Positions 20,814 to 32,362 of a stretch of 64,000 nt of DNA are shown one piece after another. Below the pieces are notes generated by a model, which worked only from the letters and a program-made list of their open reading frames with translations, did not search any database and had not been told where the DNA came from. Position 1 is the stretch's first letter; the number at the start of each line of letters is the position of its first letter. Position numbers and translations under genes: made by a program. The DNA comes from Hoplostethus atlanticus. Its lineage: Eukaryota; Chordata; Actinopteri; Trachichthyiformes; Trachichthyidae. The DNA lies in assembly GCA_034670405.1 (NCBI GenBank), contig JAXDDX010000048.1:2574501-2638500 (forward strand), read 5' to 3'.

Positions 20814-23800
20814 CTACGAGTCCAGTGACGGGTCCAGATATTTCAGCGCTCCTCCCACCAGGTACAGACTACCAGTCACCAGGACAGAGATGTGGCCTGC
20901 CTCCATCAGGCTTGTAGCCAGTTCAGTGGACCGAGGTGGGAGAGCGCTAGAGCTCCCTACCACTGGGTCTCTCCCCTGGCTGATCCACCGGAGGGCGTCA
21001 GGGATGCAGGGAAAAACCAGGGTGTGACTCCTTGGACCGGTCACCAGGCGGCGCTGCTGGTCATGTAGTGCCTCTGTTGCGTTCAAGCTCTGCCAGCTGC
21101 TCTGGTTTTCTGTGCAGCAGCTCAGCATGTGCTGCGCAGACAGGCTGATGTTGCGGTGAGCTGCAGAAGAGAGCAAAGAAAAGCCAGAGATGCATGTGTA
21201 CATATTAAATACAAAGAAATGATAGAACAACAGTCAAAATACAGCATATATATAATACACCAATTACATATGTTTACTTTTAACCTATATTTAGGCCATG
21301 CAAATTTAATTAAATGTTGCCCCTCACCTTTTCTAAAAAAAAAATATTTGTTGATGCATTGTTTTGTTAATCTTACTGGTTTTTATTTATTATTATATAA
21401 CAGTGGCCCAAATCCTGACACCCTTGGTCATAAAAAGGTCAAAGGTTCAAAGGTGTCTTGCTCAAGTGCCCTTGAGCAAGGCAAGAATCCCTACCTGCTC
21501 ACTCATTGTCACTCTGGATATAAGCTTCAGCTAAAAAAAATGTTAAAAATGTAAACAAAAAACAAAAATCCCCAGTTAATAAAATAAATTAAAAATTAAA
21601 AATGTATAAAATAAAATAAAATAAAATAAATCCACACACACATTTGATGCAGTAGTGATGAAGTTTCCAGTCTTTTAGCACACATTTTCCAAAGGATTTC
21701 AAAGCTTATGATCACTTCTGTACACAATATGACAATACACCCACAGCGACAGAGTAACCATATCTCACCTGTGTTGTTTGTGAGTGTTTCGGTTATATTG
21801 GGGCAGAACAGGGCATAGTCAAACTGGCAGGGCTGCAAGTCACAGAGAGAGGTTGTTAGATACAGCATTTGTGTGACAATGATAGACACACATAATCGTC
21901 ATGCAATATAATATTCTCTTTGTGTTGGGATTCAGTCTGGTGTGCTCACCGCTAGAAGTCTAAGCAAGGCGACAGAGTTCCTCTCCCCTGTTGTGTTGAA
22001 CAGCAGGACTTTGACTCCGGGGCCCCTGTTAGAGCTGCAGAGGAGACAGTGTACTCGTAAGTAGGCCGTCCTTGTAGTAACTGTTCAGCATTGAGTGTGA
22101 CATCTATATTGAACCTGAGGGTAAAGGGCCCCAGGCCGGGTTGGTCTCTGAAACTAATTAGAGATTTGGGTTGGGCGTATGTTCAAAATATTGTTAATAC
22201 TGTAAATGTATTATAATGAAGAGGTGATGATATATATCATCACACATTTTGTGGAAAGTCATTAGTCATTATAATTATCATCATTGATGTCTATTATGTG
22301 AGTGTTGCCATTTTATCAACCAAGAGTTAACCCTTATACCTTTTTTGCAATCAGCACTTTGTAAAGCACTTTTTAAAAATTGCAGCATGTTTTATGTAGT
22401 GGCACTTTAATGTCTTAAGTTTCCTCATTTGATATTAGTGTATACTCTCTCAGTGAAAAGGTCCATCAGAACCAGCAAGGAAGGACTACTACTTTCTTGT
22501 ACATCTATTTATTCTTTATTTATTTATTATTTATGTTTGTTTGTATACTTATTATGTACTTACATAATGGCATACGTTTACCTATTTATGTATTTATTTG
22601 TTATTTGTTTGTTTATCTGTTCCAATTTTTTTTCTTTTTTCTTTTTCCTTTTTTTTATTTGTGTGTTTTGTAATATTATTTGATAGACCTTATGTCTTCC
22701 TGGAATTTCTCAAGAAAAATATTTTTGTATTTGCTGGTGTACCAAGTTTGGCTTCCATCCAGAGTCTCTTGTGTGAACCAATGGATACAGGCCTGCATAC
22801 TGGCTGTGGTGTGGGCTCCGTCTAGGTAATATGTAACAGAGCCACACCTCACCGTCTGGTTTCGTCCTAACCACTCTGTCTCCTGCAGGCCTGGAGGCAT
22901 TAGGAAGTGAGAGAGAATTCCAACATTTTGTTTACAGGTGTTTCAAGTCTCAAGCCCATTGTTAACACTTTAGCATACAGTATGTTGAGTGATATTTGAC
23001 TCGATGTTAACACTTTATCATACACTATGTTGTGTGATAGTATATTATATGCTAACACTTTAGCATACACTATGTTGAGTGATAGTAGGCTCCATGCTAA
23101 CACTTTAGCATACACTATGTTGAGTGATATTGGGCTACATGCTACCTGATCAAAACTAAAAGGATATTCATTACATTGTGTCCTTTCCTAAGAACAAAGT
23201 AAAGTTTACATTTTCAACTGCAAATAGAAATCTGTACATGGATTTGAATCTGTTCCACCTTTAAGCATTGCTGTGTTGGGCTGGAAAGCTGCCGCCTGGA
23301 AACCCAGTCTGTACCCCTCTGTTGGAGCTGAGAAGAGGCCATCTGCAAGTGAGTCAAATCTGTAAAGTTTTCAAACAGTCTGAATGATCATTAACAATTG
23401 GCATTAACAATAACAAACATTAACAAAAATTAACAATATGGCTTCCAAATAGATTTCTAGTGATTTCTGATTGATCTGTGCTCTCCATTATTATGCTAAA
23501 AACTAGAAGGCCAAATTTGGGGTGAGGATCACACCTTGCCACCAATTAAATCATGCCCATGCCTTTTCAGTTACAGATTTTTTTTTCCAAAGCGGATATA
23601 CAGTATTTTCAACTATTTAAATGTACCCACCACCATTTTCCTCTGCCTCCTGGCGTTGTAACCAGCTATAACTGAGCTGCAGGGCTAGTGATGCATTCAG
23701 GCGCTGATGTTTTCCCGCCAGGCCCAGAAATAGAGGACCAGCTATAGCCTCATACTCATCCAGCTCTGGACAAACCCACAGAGGACACTATAGAAATGCA

Positions 23801-23951
23801 AATGGTAGACATTTAGTCATTCACAGTGGGGTTCGACTGTTATGGGTTTTGAAGGCCACTGATAGCTAGATATTTTGTTCTGATATTTTGTGCTGGAAAA
23901 GCCTCTGAGACAGCATTTAGCCCAAATGACACTAACCCACGATAATAATAA

Positions 23952-23984
<33 letters not shown>

Positions 23985-26900
23985 CATATTACTGCAAATA
24001 GAATGCAATCGAAATGTCTCACTATTTTCAATTCGGGTTAAGACCGTCCCATAGAAAACCAGTGTAGGATTGATCAATTCTACCAAAAATATGTAATCAA
24101 ACAAACTGCATCATGCCAATCATATCAGAGGTGGACGACACTGATTTTTAATAAAACACCAATATCAGCCTCATATATCGGTCTAACCCTAAATTACAGA
24201 CCACTTAAACTGAAGCAATAGAAGTACTTCGTGCAGTTTGGTGTAATTCTAGAAAGATGAAAACATCATCAATCGATGGCTGTTTTGAAATTTTGAAAAT
24301 TTGAATTATCTCAGCTTTTCCGTCACTTTTCCTAGACCCACTTCAAAATTCTCGAAATCTTGCATGGAACTACTCGTTATATCCATATTTGCTCCATTTA
24401 TTTACCTCCCTGCTGGCCTTCTCTTAGACCCCAAACATCATTAGCATTACCAGTGGAAGCAACTGTTTTGAACTAGCCATGCAATGAAGGATTTATCATC
24501 ATCCTCACCCTGATCTCTTCAGCTCTGTCCTGCAGGACTCTCAGAGGACCGGATGACTGTTGGGTGGTGAATGCTGGGACGCCAGGCTAAGGGCAGCGGC
24601 AGGCATCAATTTGTTACAATACAAATAACATAACTGTCCAGCAGTCTTCATGTTTACTGCTATAAATAAAAAATGTGCTCTTCTGTTTCTTTATTAAAGG
24701 TGCTATATGCAGCATTGTTAAACACTAATATATCACTGTCTAATTGTGGTGCCTTGGGATAATTAACAAACAATAAGACCACGGTCGAGATGATTGGTAG
24801 CTTCTATCAATTGTTAGCACTAGTGTTCCTCAAAATAAAGACCACATTTCCCATAAACCCTGTTGCTTCCTGTCCCCCTCCCCCTCCCCCTCCCTGGATT
24901 CTTTGTCTTTCCTGAAGAGGATCAACACGTTGGAAGTAATTTTTCCATTTTCCTTTCTCTCCTTCCACCATCCGCCAGAAACTTTGAAAGCTTTAGCTCC
25001 GTTAGTGCTGGAAGAACAGCGCCCTCTTCCTGTTTTGTGCCGTAAAGCAATCCAGCAGATGTCCTGGCAAATCCGACCCGGTGGCACATAATGTAAAATG
25101 CAGTGTAGAGGCTGGTAGGGATGGTCTCATTTGTTTTCACTACTTAAACTAATGCCTCAAAATTAATGTGGTGATACATAACACCTTTAAATTGCTCATC
25201 ATTTCAGTCAAAATAAGATTCCCGTGAGCAGTAGCTGAATCAGGGTCAGGATGTATTCATGTTTCTGTTTTTTTACCTTGAATATGCCGGCTTTCTGCCA
25301 AGCTATTTTCTCCACGGTGTCTCCGAGACAACTGGAGTGATCGACGCCAAGGGACGAGATCCCACACACCCACGGCCTCCTGTGGACCAAACATAGTGTT
25401 GACAGCCACTTTCACTATTTACACACACACACATAGCAATCCGATGCATTGTCGCTTCAACCCCTGGGAAAACGTACCTGATAATGTTCGTGCAGTCATA
25501 TTCCCCTCCTATCCCGACTTCAATGACCGCTAAATCCACCTGTCTTGCACAGAAATGCCAATGAGAATGATTTCAGGGGGGGGTGGGGGGGTATGTTGTG
25601 ATATGGCTCTGAGAGGTATGTGTGGTATGCTACGATGGGGGACACTGGTCTGTATCTATGAACCTCTCACCCTCTCCTGCAGGAAGACATGGAAGGCCAG
25701 CAGAGTCAGGAATTGGAAATAGAAGGGCATACTGCCTCCATGGGCATCCTATGGGTTCATGGAGACACGATGATGATTAGTAAGAGGAGGTCACTGAGTT
25801 CATATGAGGTTAATGAGCTCCAACAGCCTGACACCTCATGGCTTTGAATGAATGATGGTTCAAGCTGACATTTTGGTTAAAAATGAATTATTTGTAAAAG
25901 ATTTTGGCTAAAACTAGATTTTTGAAGATGATTATATAATTGAGTAAAAATGGCAATTTAATTGTATATGTTTCTGCTTCCATACGTGTATATCCATCAT
26001 ATCAGAGGTGGACAATACTGACAGGATGATATTCAATTTTTAATAACAGGCCAATATCGTCCTGATATATTGGCAAGTCGATATATTGGTCTAACCCCAA
26101 TGATCAATGTCAATATTACATTGCTCTGCCTACCTTTGTGATTTCTAACCGCTCATAGGTCTCCCATAAGTACTTGGTGAAAAGTTCCTTGCTGATTGGC
26201 CATCCATCGATCCGTATTCTCTCTCTAACGTGAACCAAGTGTGGCGAGCTGAGGGTAGAAAGATGTGTTTCACTTCTGAAACAAAGAGCGTTTCACTTCT
26301 GTCCGCTGGAAACTTCTCAGGAACGTTTCAGGAACCGAGAAAATCAGTCTTGTGTTTTATCTTAACCACCGTGCATGTTGAGTTTAGGAAGGGTTTCTTT
26401 AAACCAGAGGGGTCTCAAACCCATAAAGCAGGATGCAATCCTTCAGCTAACGGTAAAAGGTGAAAGTTTGACAAAAGTGATTTGCAAATATTTCTTTGTT
26501 TTTGTTTTCTGCTTGAAATACCCAATGACTTGGGTTTGTCACATATAAGAATACAATTAGTACCAGATCATAAATAATCATAGTTCATAGTTCATAGATC
26601 ATAGTTACTGAACAGCTAGGCTAACTAGCTAACCTAGATAACTTAGTATGGATAGATTGTATTTAGTAGCAGTGTTCAACCTTTATTATATTATTCATTA
26701 TATATTTATTATATATTATTGATTTGGCCATTCATTATTATTATTATTATTATTATTATATTGGCGAGCTAATATAATAATGATTTTAATAATAATTTAA
26801 TAATTTGAATGATGTAATATATTTTTAAAATTGTTTTCTTCACTCTTTGGCCGCACCCACATTATTTTTAACACTTCTATGTGTCTCATTTTAATGCACA

Positions 26901-28490
26901 TTTGTATTACTTTTCAATGCAACATACAGTATATTAATGGCAACACATACTCGCTCACAAAATATCACTATAATATTACTATAATATTCCTGTCTGTGGT
27001 ACTCTATAGTAAGTTTATAGTGACCTTATTGTTTGTTATGGTATTTTGCATTTGCATTTCACAAATGTTCCTTTATGTTCCTATAGGCTATTACATATGT
27101 CATTTATAATTTTGCTGTGATATCCCAAAATTTGCTACAGAATAACTATTTTTCATGCTTGCAACATACTCTATTAGCATTCTAGATTGTGTTTTCTGGA
27201 AGAGTAATACAGATGTGGGTTATATCAGATGCAGATGTTTTGTAAATGGCGCACCTATTTTAAAAATGCACACACTTGATGCTGTTCCTTCCCAAAACAA
27301 GCCACAGATAAACTCTTTCCTTGAGATTATCTTGTAGAGGGCTCATACATGGGTATAACTGCGGTACTGGTTAACCATTAATTACATACAGAGAAACTCA
27401 GCAAGGCAAAGTCCAGTATTGGACGACAGGCTGAAGAATGCTCAATTCTGTTCAGTGTGTCCTTATGCCTCTCGGATGTTGTGGTTTCTGATTCATGTAA
27501 TGAACTCAAGTGTAATTGTAATGGGTCTATTCTATTTTATACGTTGAAAAATGTATAATCACTAGAATATTCCTATAATTTTCCTATAGGTACTTATAGT
27601 GTGGGTACGCAATAGTGACCTTATGGTATTTTATGGCTTCTATGGTATCACTATAGTATTCCTATAATATTACTATAGGTACTTATGATTTTGCTGTGAT
27701 ATGTATTGTCACATTTGCCCTATTTATTATTATAATTGGTTATACCTGTAAAATCCAGTTCGAAAGCCATGATTCCTGAGGATTCTCTCAGTGAATGCGC
27801 AGGTTGATCCCTGAAAAAAAACAAAAAACATATCTATAGCATTTTATTCTTTATTCATAGTAGTGTTGGAATATGGAACTTCCTCACAGTAGTGGACTGT
27901 ATTCTACTGATTCATACCTTTCCTTTGGTCCCTGTCACATGGATGATGTTGAGTTTGTCCAGCTCATCAACCTGAAGACATCCAAGTGAAAGTTAATCAA
28001 TATATCAATATATCTTCCCTAACATTTCACGTCTAGGACCTACAAATCCATACAACGATTTGATGAAATTTTCTTCACAGGAGTGGATTTTTGTTTGATT
28101 TAATTTAGGACTGTCTCTAATGTAGGTGGGGGAAAACCATGGAGAATAGGGAGACCTATGATCAGAATAGTCAACCATCTATCTAGCTATCTATCTATCT
28201 ATCTGACAAGGATGTGCCTTCTGATATTCATGAACAGGATATCAAGGTGCAAGGTGTTGGGGGGCGGGGGGGGGGGGGGGGTGGGGGGGGGGTGGACTAT
28301 ATCTCCCAGAAAATATTCAGCTACTCTTAGAGAATATATAACACATGGATATTCTTGCGTTTCTACCTACAGCTACGCCTGTCCGATGGAGGAACCCCTG
28401 CATGGTCCGGAGCTGCAGGCCTTCCTGGTGGTGACGTGGCCCCAAAACAGCAGAGTTATTCTGCAAGCTGTTTAGGATATGAACAGCTGC
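20814..28490 (-). CDS. fpgs: folylpolyglutamate synthase, exons 2 to 15
   Basis: FPGS is a Mur-ligase-family enzyme that uses ATP to add glutamates to folates in mitochondria and cytosol, retaining them in the cell. Exons in transcript order: 28490-28371, 27971-27918, 27810-27746, 26248-26134, 25748-25671, 25539-25478, 25379-25277, 24586-24509, 23787-23634, 23342-23259, 22890-22743, 22034-21950, 21832-21769, 21160-20814 (stop 20814-20816). Phases are consistent throughout, giving 518 residues. Landmarks: P-loop TGTKGKGS split over exons 2 and 3 of this list, [24 protein letters not shown] and [30 protein letters not shown], and the C-terminal [15 protein letters not shown]. Human FPGS is about 587 residues, so only the leader exon before [10 protein letters not shown] is absent; I could not locate it between 28491 and 39720. 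The donor of the 23787-23634 exon could instead be at 23631. No stop or frameshift was seen. Confidence 0.95.
21597..21632. repeat. (AAAAT)n short tandem repeat
   Basis: A run of about six aaaat units in the last fpgs intron. Confidence 0.8.
22955..23145 (-). repeat. Tandem array of a 45-bp repeat
   Basis: About four head-to-tail units of 45 bases with the core 'tttagcatacactatgttga' and the spacer 'gtgatagtaggctccatgct'. Two units are nearly identical and the outer ones have diverged. It lies in an fpgs intron, in the opposite orientation to the copies at 13130 and 15945. Confidence 0.85.
23829..24193 (+). mobile_element. GACCGATAT-type MITE, near full length
   Basis: Starts 'ggttcgactgttatgggttt', ends 'atatcggtctaaccctaa', and contains an (AAT)n run at 23941-23983. 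It aligns in order with 50472-50890. The ends are inverted repeats (TTAGGGTTNGACCGATAT form). It lies in an fpgs intron. Confidence 0.7.
23941..23983. repeat. (AAT)n microsatellite
   Basis: Run of aat units inside the MITE at 23829-24193. Confidence 0.93.
24693..25192 (+). mobile_element. AAAGGTGCT MITE, complete 500-bp copy
   Basis: Begins 'aaaggtgctatatgcagcat' and ends 'acataacacctttaa', so the ends are inverted (AAAGGTG...CACCTTT), flanked by TTAA-like bases. Its two halves reappear separately at 46624-46827 and 49047-49365. No coding. It lies in an fpgs intron. Confidence 0.7.
25985..26100. repeat. GACCGATAT-type MITE 3' fragment
   Basis: Contains 'catatcagaggtggaca' and 'gatatattggtctaacccca', matching the 3' third of the copy at 23829-24193. 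Confidence 0.6.
26935..27110. repeat. Repeat pair member A (ACTATAATATTCCT family)
   Basis: Shares 'tatcactataatatt', 'atagtgaccttat', 'ggtattt' and 'attttgctgtgatat' with 27555-27705 in the same order. Both lie in one fpgs intron. Confidence 0.5.
27555..27705. repeat. Repeat pair member B (ACTATAATATTCCT family)
   Basis: See 26935-27110. This copy sits about 40 bases from the fpgs donor at 27746. Confidence 0.5.
28165..28203. repeat. (ATCT)n microsatellite
   Basis: Seven or so atct units in an fpgs intron. Confidence 0.85.
28257..28294. repeat. G-run, quadruplex-prone
   Basis: Nearly uninterrupted G over 38 bases, including one run of 18. On the fpgs transcript strand it is a C-run, about 75 bases into the intron after the donor at 28371. 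Confidence 0.85.
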
Positions 28491-28493
28491 CTG

Positions 28494-28496
<3 letters not shown>

Positions 28497-28543
<47 letters not shown>
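28497..28543. repeat. (CA)n microsatellite at fpgs acceptor
   Basis: Reads (TG)n on the fpgs strand and ends in gctcag, the acceptor of the first recognised fpgs exon. Confidence 0.95.
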
Positions 28544-28545
<2 letters not shown>

Positions 28546-28890
28546 ATGATACTTTGAATGGCTGAAAATTAAGCGGAAGCTTGTGGGGGAAAAAATCATT
28601 ACATCTTGCTCATTTTACAATAAGACACAGGAACTATTTTAAGTTAATTCCATGCAAAGTAAACCATTATTATACATTTAAAAAGTGTATTTAAGCCGAT
28701 ATGTTTAATACCCACTTGGAAACTTTTGGTCCTCCTCAAGATGACAGGTAGACCCAGTACCATGGTAGCTACTGTCATATGACAACTGGATAAATGCGGG
28801 ACTAGCCTATATAATAAAATCTTTAGGACCGGTTGAGTGCGAGAGGTATCAATAAGGAACCAGTCCGATCAGGTTCCAGTCCTTTTTCAG

Positions 28891-28914
28891 CACACACACA
28901 CACACACACACACA
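28891..28914. repeat. (CA)n microsatellite
   Basis: Short CA run upstream of fpgs exon 2. Confidence 0.9.
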
Positions 28915-29980
28915 GTTGTTTGCACAAGATCTACGCTGGTTTACAGCCTTGTAAACCTGTGTTGACACAGGGTTATTAGTGCACGTGAAGAGACATTGCT
29001 GCATTGGGCTCAACGCTGCAAAACAAGTCAGCAACAAGGCTTGAAATGTTATTTTTCTTAAAGCAAGTGAAAGATTCCGCCATTGGAGGGGAGAAAACTA
29101 CTTGTTTCCAATGCAGTTTCACTTGTGCCTGCCAGTATCTTGAAACAAGCCAGAAAATGACACTTGATTTGTGAAAATTCACGAAGAAAATTGGAAATTA
29201 GTGAATTTAGCTCACTGCTTTGACAGATATTTCACCTTTTATTTTTAGGAAAAATAAGATTTTCAGACTAATCCTCAATACTAGATTAAATAACTTAAAA
29301 TGTTTGTTTGTTTTTGCAGTGTAAAGTGAAAATATGAAAAGTACGTATGTTTCAGGTTTTTCAACCCCTCTGTCTAGTGATTAGTTAACTTTCATTGACT
29401 ATAGATTTTTGGAGTCCCTGGCCACCCATTTTACTGCATGCCTATGCATTCACAATAGCTTGAGCATTTTACATGGAAAATATTTAATATTTAATCAAGG
29501 ATCAGGTTTTGTGTAACTATAATTGAATGAGAAAGGCTAAGATTCCAATTTTAGTAGACTTTTAGAACAAATAGCTAAATTATTTGAACAAAACAGTAAT
29601 TCATTTCAACTTCATCATCTTCATCAAAACTCTCAATACCAATATAGCTTTGCTGATGCCCTTATTCAGAGCGCCTTACAAAGAGTGAGAGCAGGGCTTT
29701 AATGCCTTGCTCGAGGGCACTCTGATAGCACGTGTGGCTGATGGAGGGATCAAACCTGTGAGGTGCTAGGCCGCGGCATCACAGTGCTGTGGGCTACTGT
29801 GGCTCAGTGACAGCACACTGACATACCCAGCAAATCCAATGAACTGTTAGACCAACAAGAACACAAGTGAAGGTGTTGTGAAAGGTAAAATACAACTATT
29901 AACAGGAAAGCTATTAGTGGTCAAGGATCAAATGGTGCTGCTAAGCAAATGTTCAAGTTCCCTTTATTTGTCATATGCAC

Positions 29981-29984
<4 letters not shown>

Positions 29985-30015
<31 letters not shown>

Positions 30016-30016
30016 A
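29985..30016. repeat. (GAAA)n microsatellite
   Basis: Eight gaaa units beside a probable retroposon tail. Confidence 0.92.
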
Positions 30017-31027
30017 AAATTAAAAAAATACAAGAAAACAGTGTCATAAGGTGTCATAGTGCTGTAAAGTGACATTAATGTCAATAGAGATGTTGTGCTG
30101 TTGTGCTATATCTCAAACTCAACTCAGGAGAAACAACCATATGTTGATCTCACTCTGATCACAACAAGATATCTCCAAATGATCTCAAATAAGTCTTATT
30201 TAACTCTCTTGAATATGAGACCATGAGATTAGAGAAAGATCTCAATACTGTTGCATTTTCCTGTTGAAGCCATGGGGCCAGCAGCCATATAGCAGGAACT
30301 TAATATCATTATACATGTCACATGTTAGCATCTTCACCTTTATCTCATAAAGTCTCAAGAATCATTTTTCTTTCTGTTGTCTCCTCCTTGTTCCTAAGGG
30401 GGTTTTAGAAACATTTCAGATAAAGGTGATCACAAAATTATCGTTAACAGAAGAAGAAAAGATGACTCTGAGCACAAGATTTTTTCGTCTGGGACGTCCT
30501 GAGGCCTGATGCCCCGAAACCGTTTCCCGGATGGTATGGTGGTCAAGAGTCCGTGGCAGGGGTCCTGGGGTCTTGTGTGGTATCCCGTATGAGTTATGGA
30601 CTGAGCTGTCTACACCACCCTCTTGCGGTAAAGGGTGGGACAGCTTCTATAGGCAGCAATGCAGCCTGTCACACTGCTTTTGAAGATCTGGATCTGTTTT
30701 TGTCTGACGAACACATCCCCGGGGCAATTTAGAGTTCCAATTCACCCGACTTGCACGAATTTGGAATGAGAAAAAGCCAAGAGGTGAATATGATCGCTTA
30801 AAGGGCAGGTCCTACCTGTCACATAGGAATTAAAAGCTCATTCTACTGTTGCAATTATTGTCGCTTAACAGTGTCATGTGCCTTTAGAGTCACGTGATTT
30901 AAAGACTACGGGGAGGAAAATCATCACGTTGCCTGGTGGTTGGTGTGTCACGTTCAACAAAAAAAGTCTTGACGCCTGCATAGGGGATTCGATCTAATGT
31001 TTTATTATGAAGTGCATTAAATTTAAA

Positions 31028-32362
31028 GGGAAATTGCGGTATTTTTAAACCTGGGCTCTATTTGTACATATTCGTTATTTATACCCCAAAATAGGTACAA
31101 AAAGTTTTGGAATTGCTCCAGTAGATCGCCTCGGTCGGCAGTCCCGAAATGGACTCAATGGCTGCAACTTAATCCACAGGGGCAAGTGCCACTAAAAGTG
31201 CTTGTTTTTGCCACTGACAGGCTCAGATTGTTATTCGAAGTTTTTGCCAGCCGTTATCCTGCCATGCTTTCGTGTGTACCGATGCCAGGCCAACACAATA
31301 CATTTAGCTAATAACATCCACTCTGTCTGCAGCAGCTACAACCTCATTTTCATCAAAGCCAGCCGTCCTCAGGGCTGGACAAATAACATTGGTCTCTATG
31401 TACAGCCGGCTGTGAGAGGAGTGTGCAGGGACCGTCTTAGTTTGGAAAAATGTGCTTTTGCATAATTTTGGTGAATATTTATTGGGAAAAATATTCAATA
31501 ACTTCACTCTTATACAGTGTAGTGTCCCCAAAATCACTTCACACATCAATGGTCTCCTGTTGGTTATACTACAACACTTAGTTTGGAAACATTTTTATTG
31601 GGAAAAATATTCAATAACTTCACTCTCATATGTAGTGTACTGCAGTGGCCATGAGGCAGCCATGAGATGATCTATTAGTAACCATATGGACATTCAACAA
31701 AATTCAAATCCCCCAAATTATACAAAAGCCTTTTTTTTTGTGTTGTAGTATAACCAACAGGAGACCATTGATGTGTGAAGTGATTTTGGGGACACTACAC
31801 TGTATAAGAGTGCAGTTATTGAATATTTTTGTAGTATCTCTTTTAGGTGTTGCACTTTTTAGACGGTCCCTGTGCACTAGTCTCACAGCCGGCTGTACAT
31901 AGAGACCACTGTTATTTGTCCAGCTCGGAGGACGGCTCGTTTGATGAAAATTAGGTTGTAGCTACTGGGAAAGAGGCGTCGCTTATGAGTTATTGATCTG
32001 GTAAGTTTGAATCTGTCAATATATTTCCAACCGAACTGAGTGGCGAGACCTGCTGCAGACAGAGTGAAGGTAATGTTATTAGCTAAATTTATTGTGTTGA
32101 CCTGGCATTGGTACACACTAAAGCATGGCAGGATAACGGCAGAAGCGAATAACAATCTGAGCCTGTCAGTGGCAAAAACAAGCACTTTTAGTGGACGTAT
32201 TTTGATCGCATGCAGTTGCCCCTGCTGATTACGTTGCAGCCATTCAGTCCGTTTCGCGACTAAGGCGATCTACCGGAGCAATTCCTTTTTGTACCTATTT
32301 TGGGGTATAAATGACGAATATGTACAAATAGAGCCCAGGTTTAAAAATACTGGAATTCCCCT
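31028..32362. mobile_element. 1.34-kb long inverted repeat (foldback transposon)
   Basis: The outer ends 'tttaaagggaaattgcggta' and the reverse complement of 'ctggaattcccctttaa' begin two arms of about 550-620 bases (31028-31600 and about 31735-32362) that are reverse complements over most of their length. Shared blocks include 'tatttgtacatattcg', 'tgtacctattttggggtata', 'agcatggcaggataacggc' and 'ggagaccattgatgtgtgaa'. A TTAA lies at each end. No transposase is visible. The left arm carries an internal duplication of 'gggaaaaatattcaataact' (31482 and 31600). Confidence 0.85.

Larger units (their letters stand above)
28491..31020. other. Upstream fpgs DNA without recognised exon
   Basis: No coding was identified. 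The fpgs leader exon should lie here or further right. It holds (GAAA)n at 29985-30016, a L2 3'-tail fragment at 29643-29690, and a 'ccctttatttgtcatatgca' motif just before the GAAA run that looks like the reverse of the LINE/SINE tail at 60735-60784. Confidence 0.45.

Noticed and set aside
22955..23145. Regular repeats that could suggest a CRISPR-like array
   Set aside because: Units are contiguous without variable spacers, in a vertebrate intron, with dispersed copies elsewhere.
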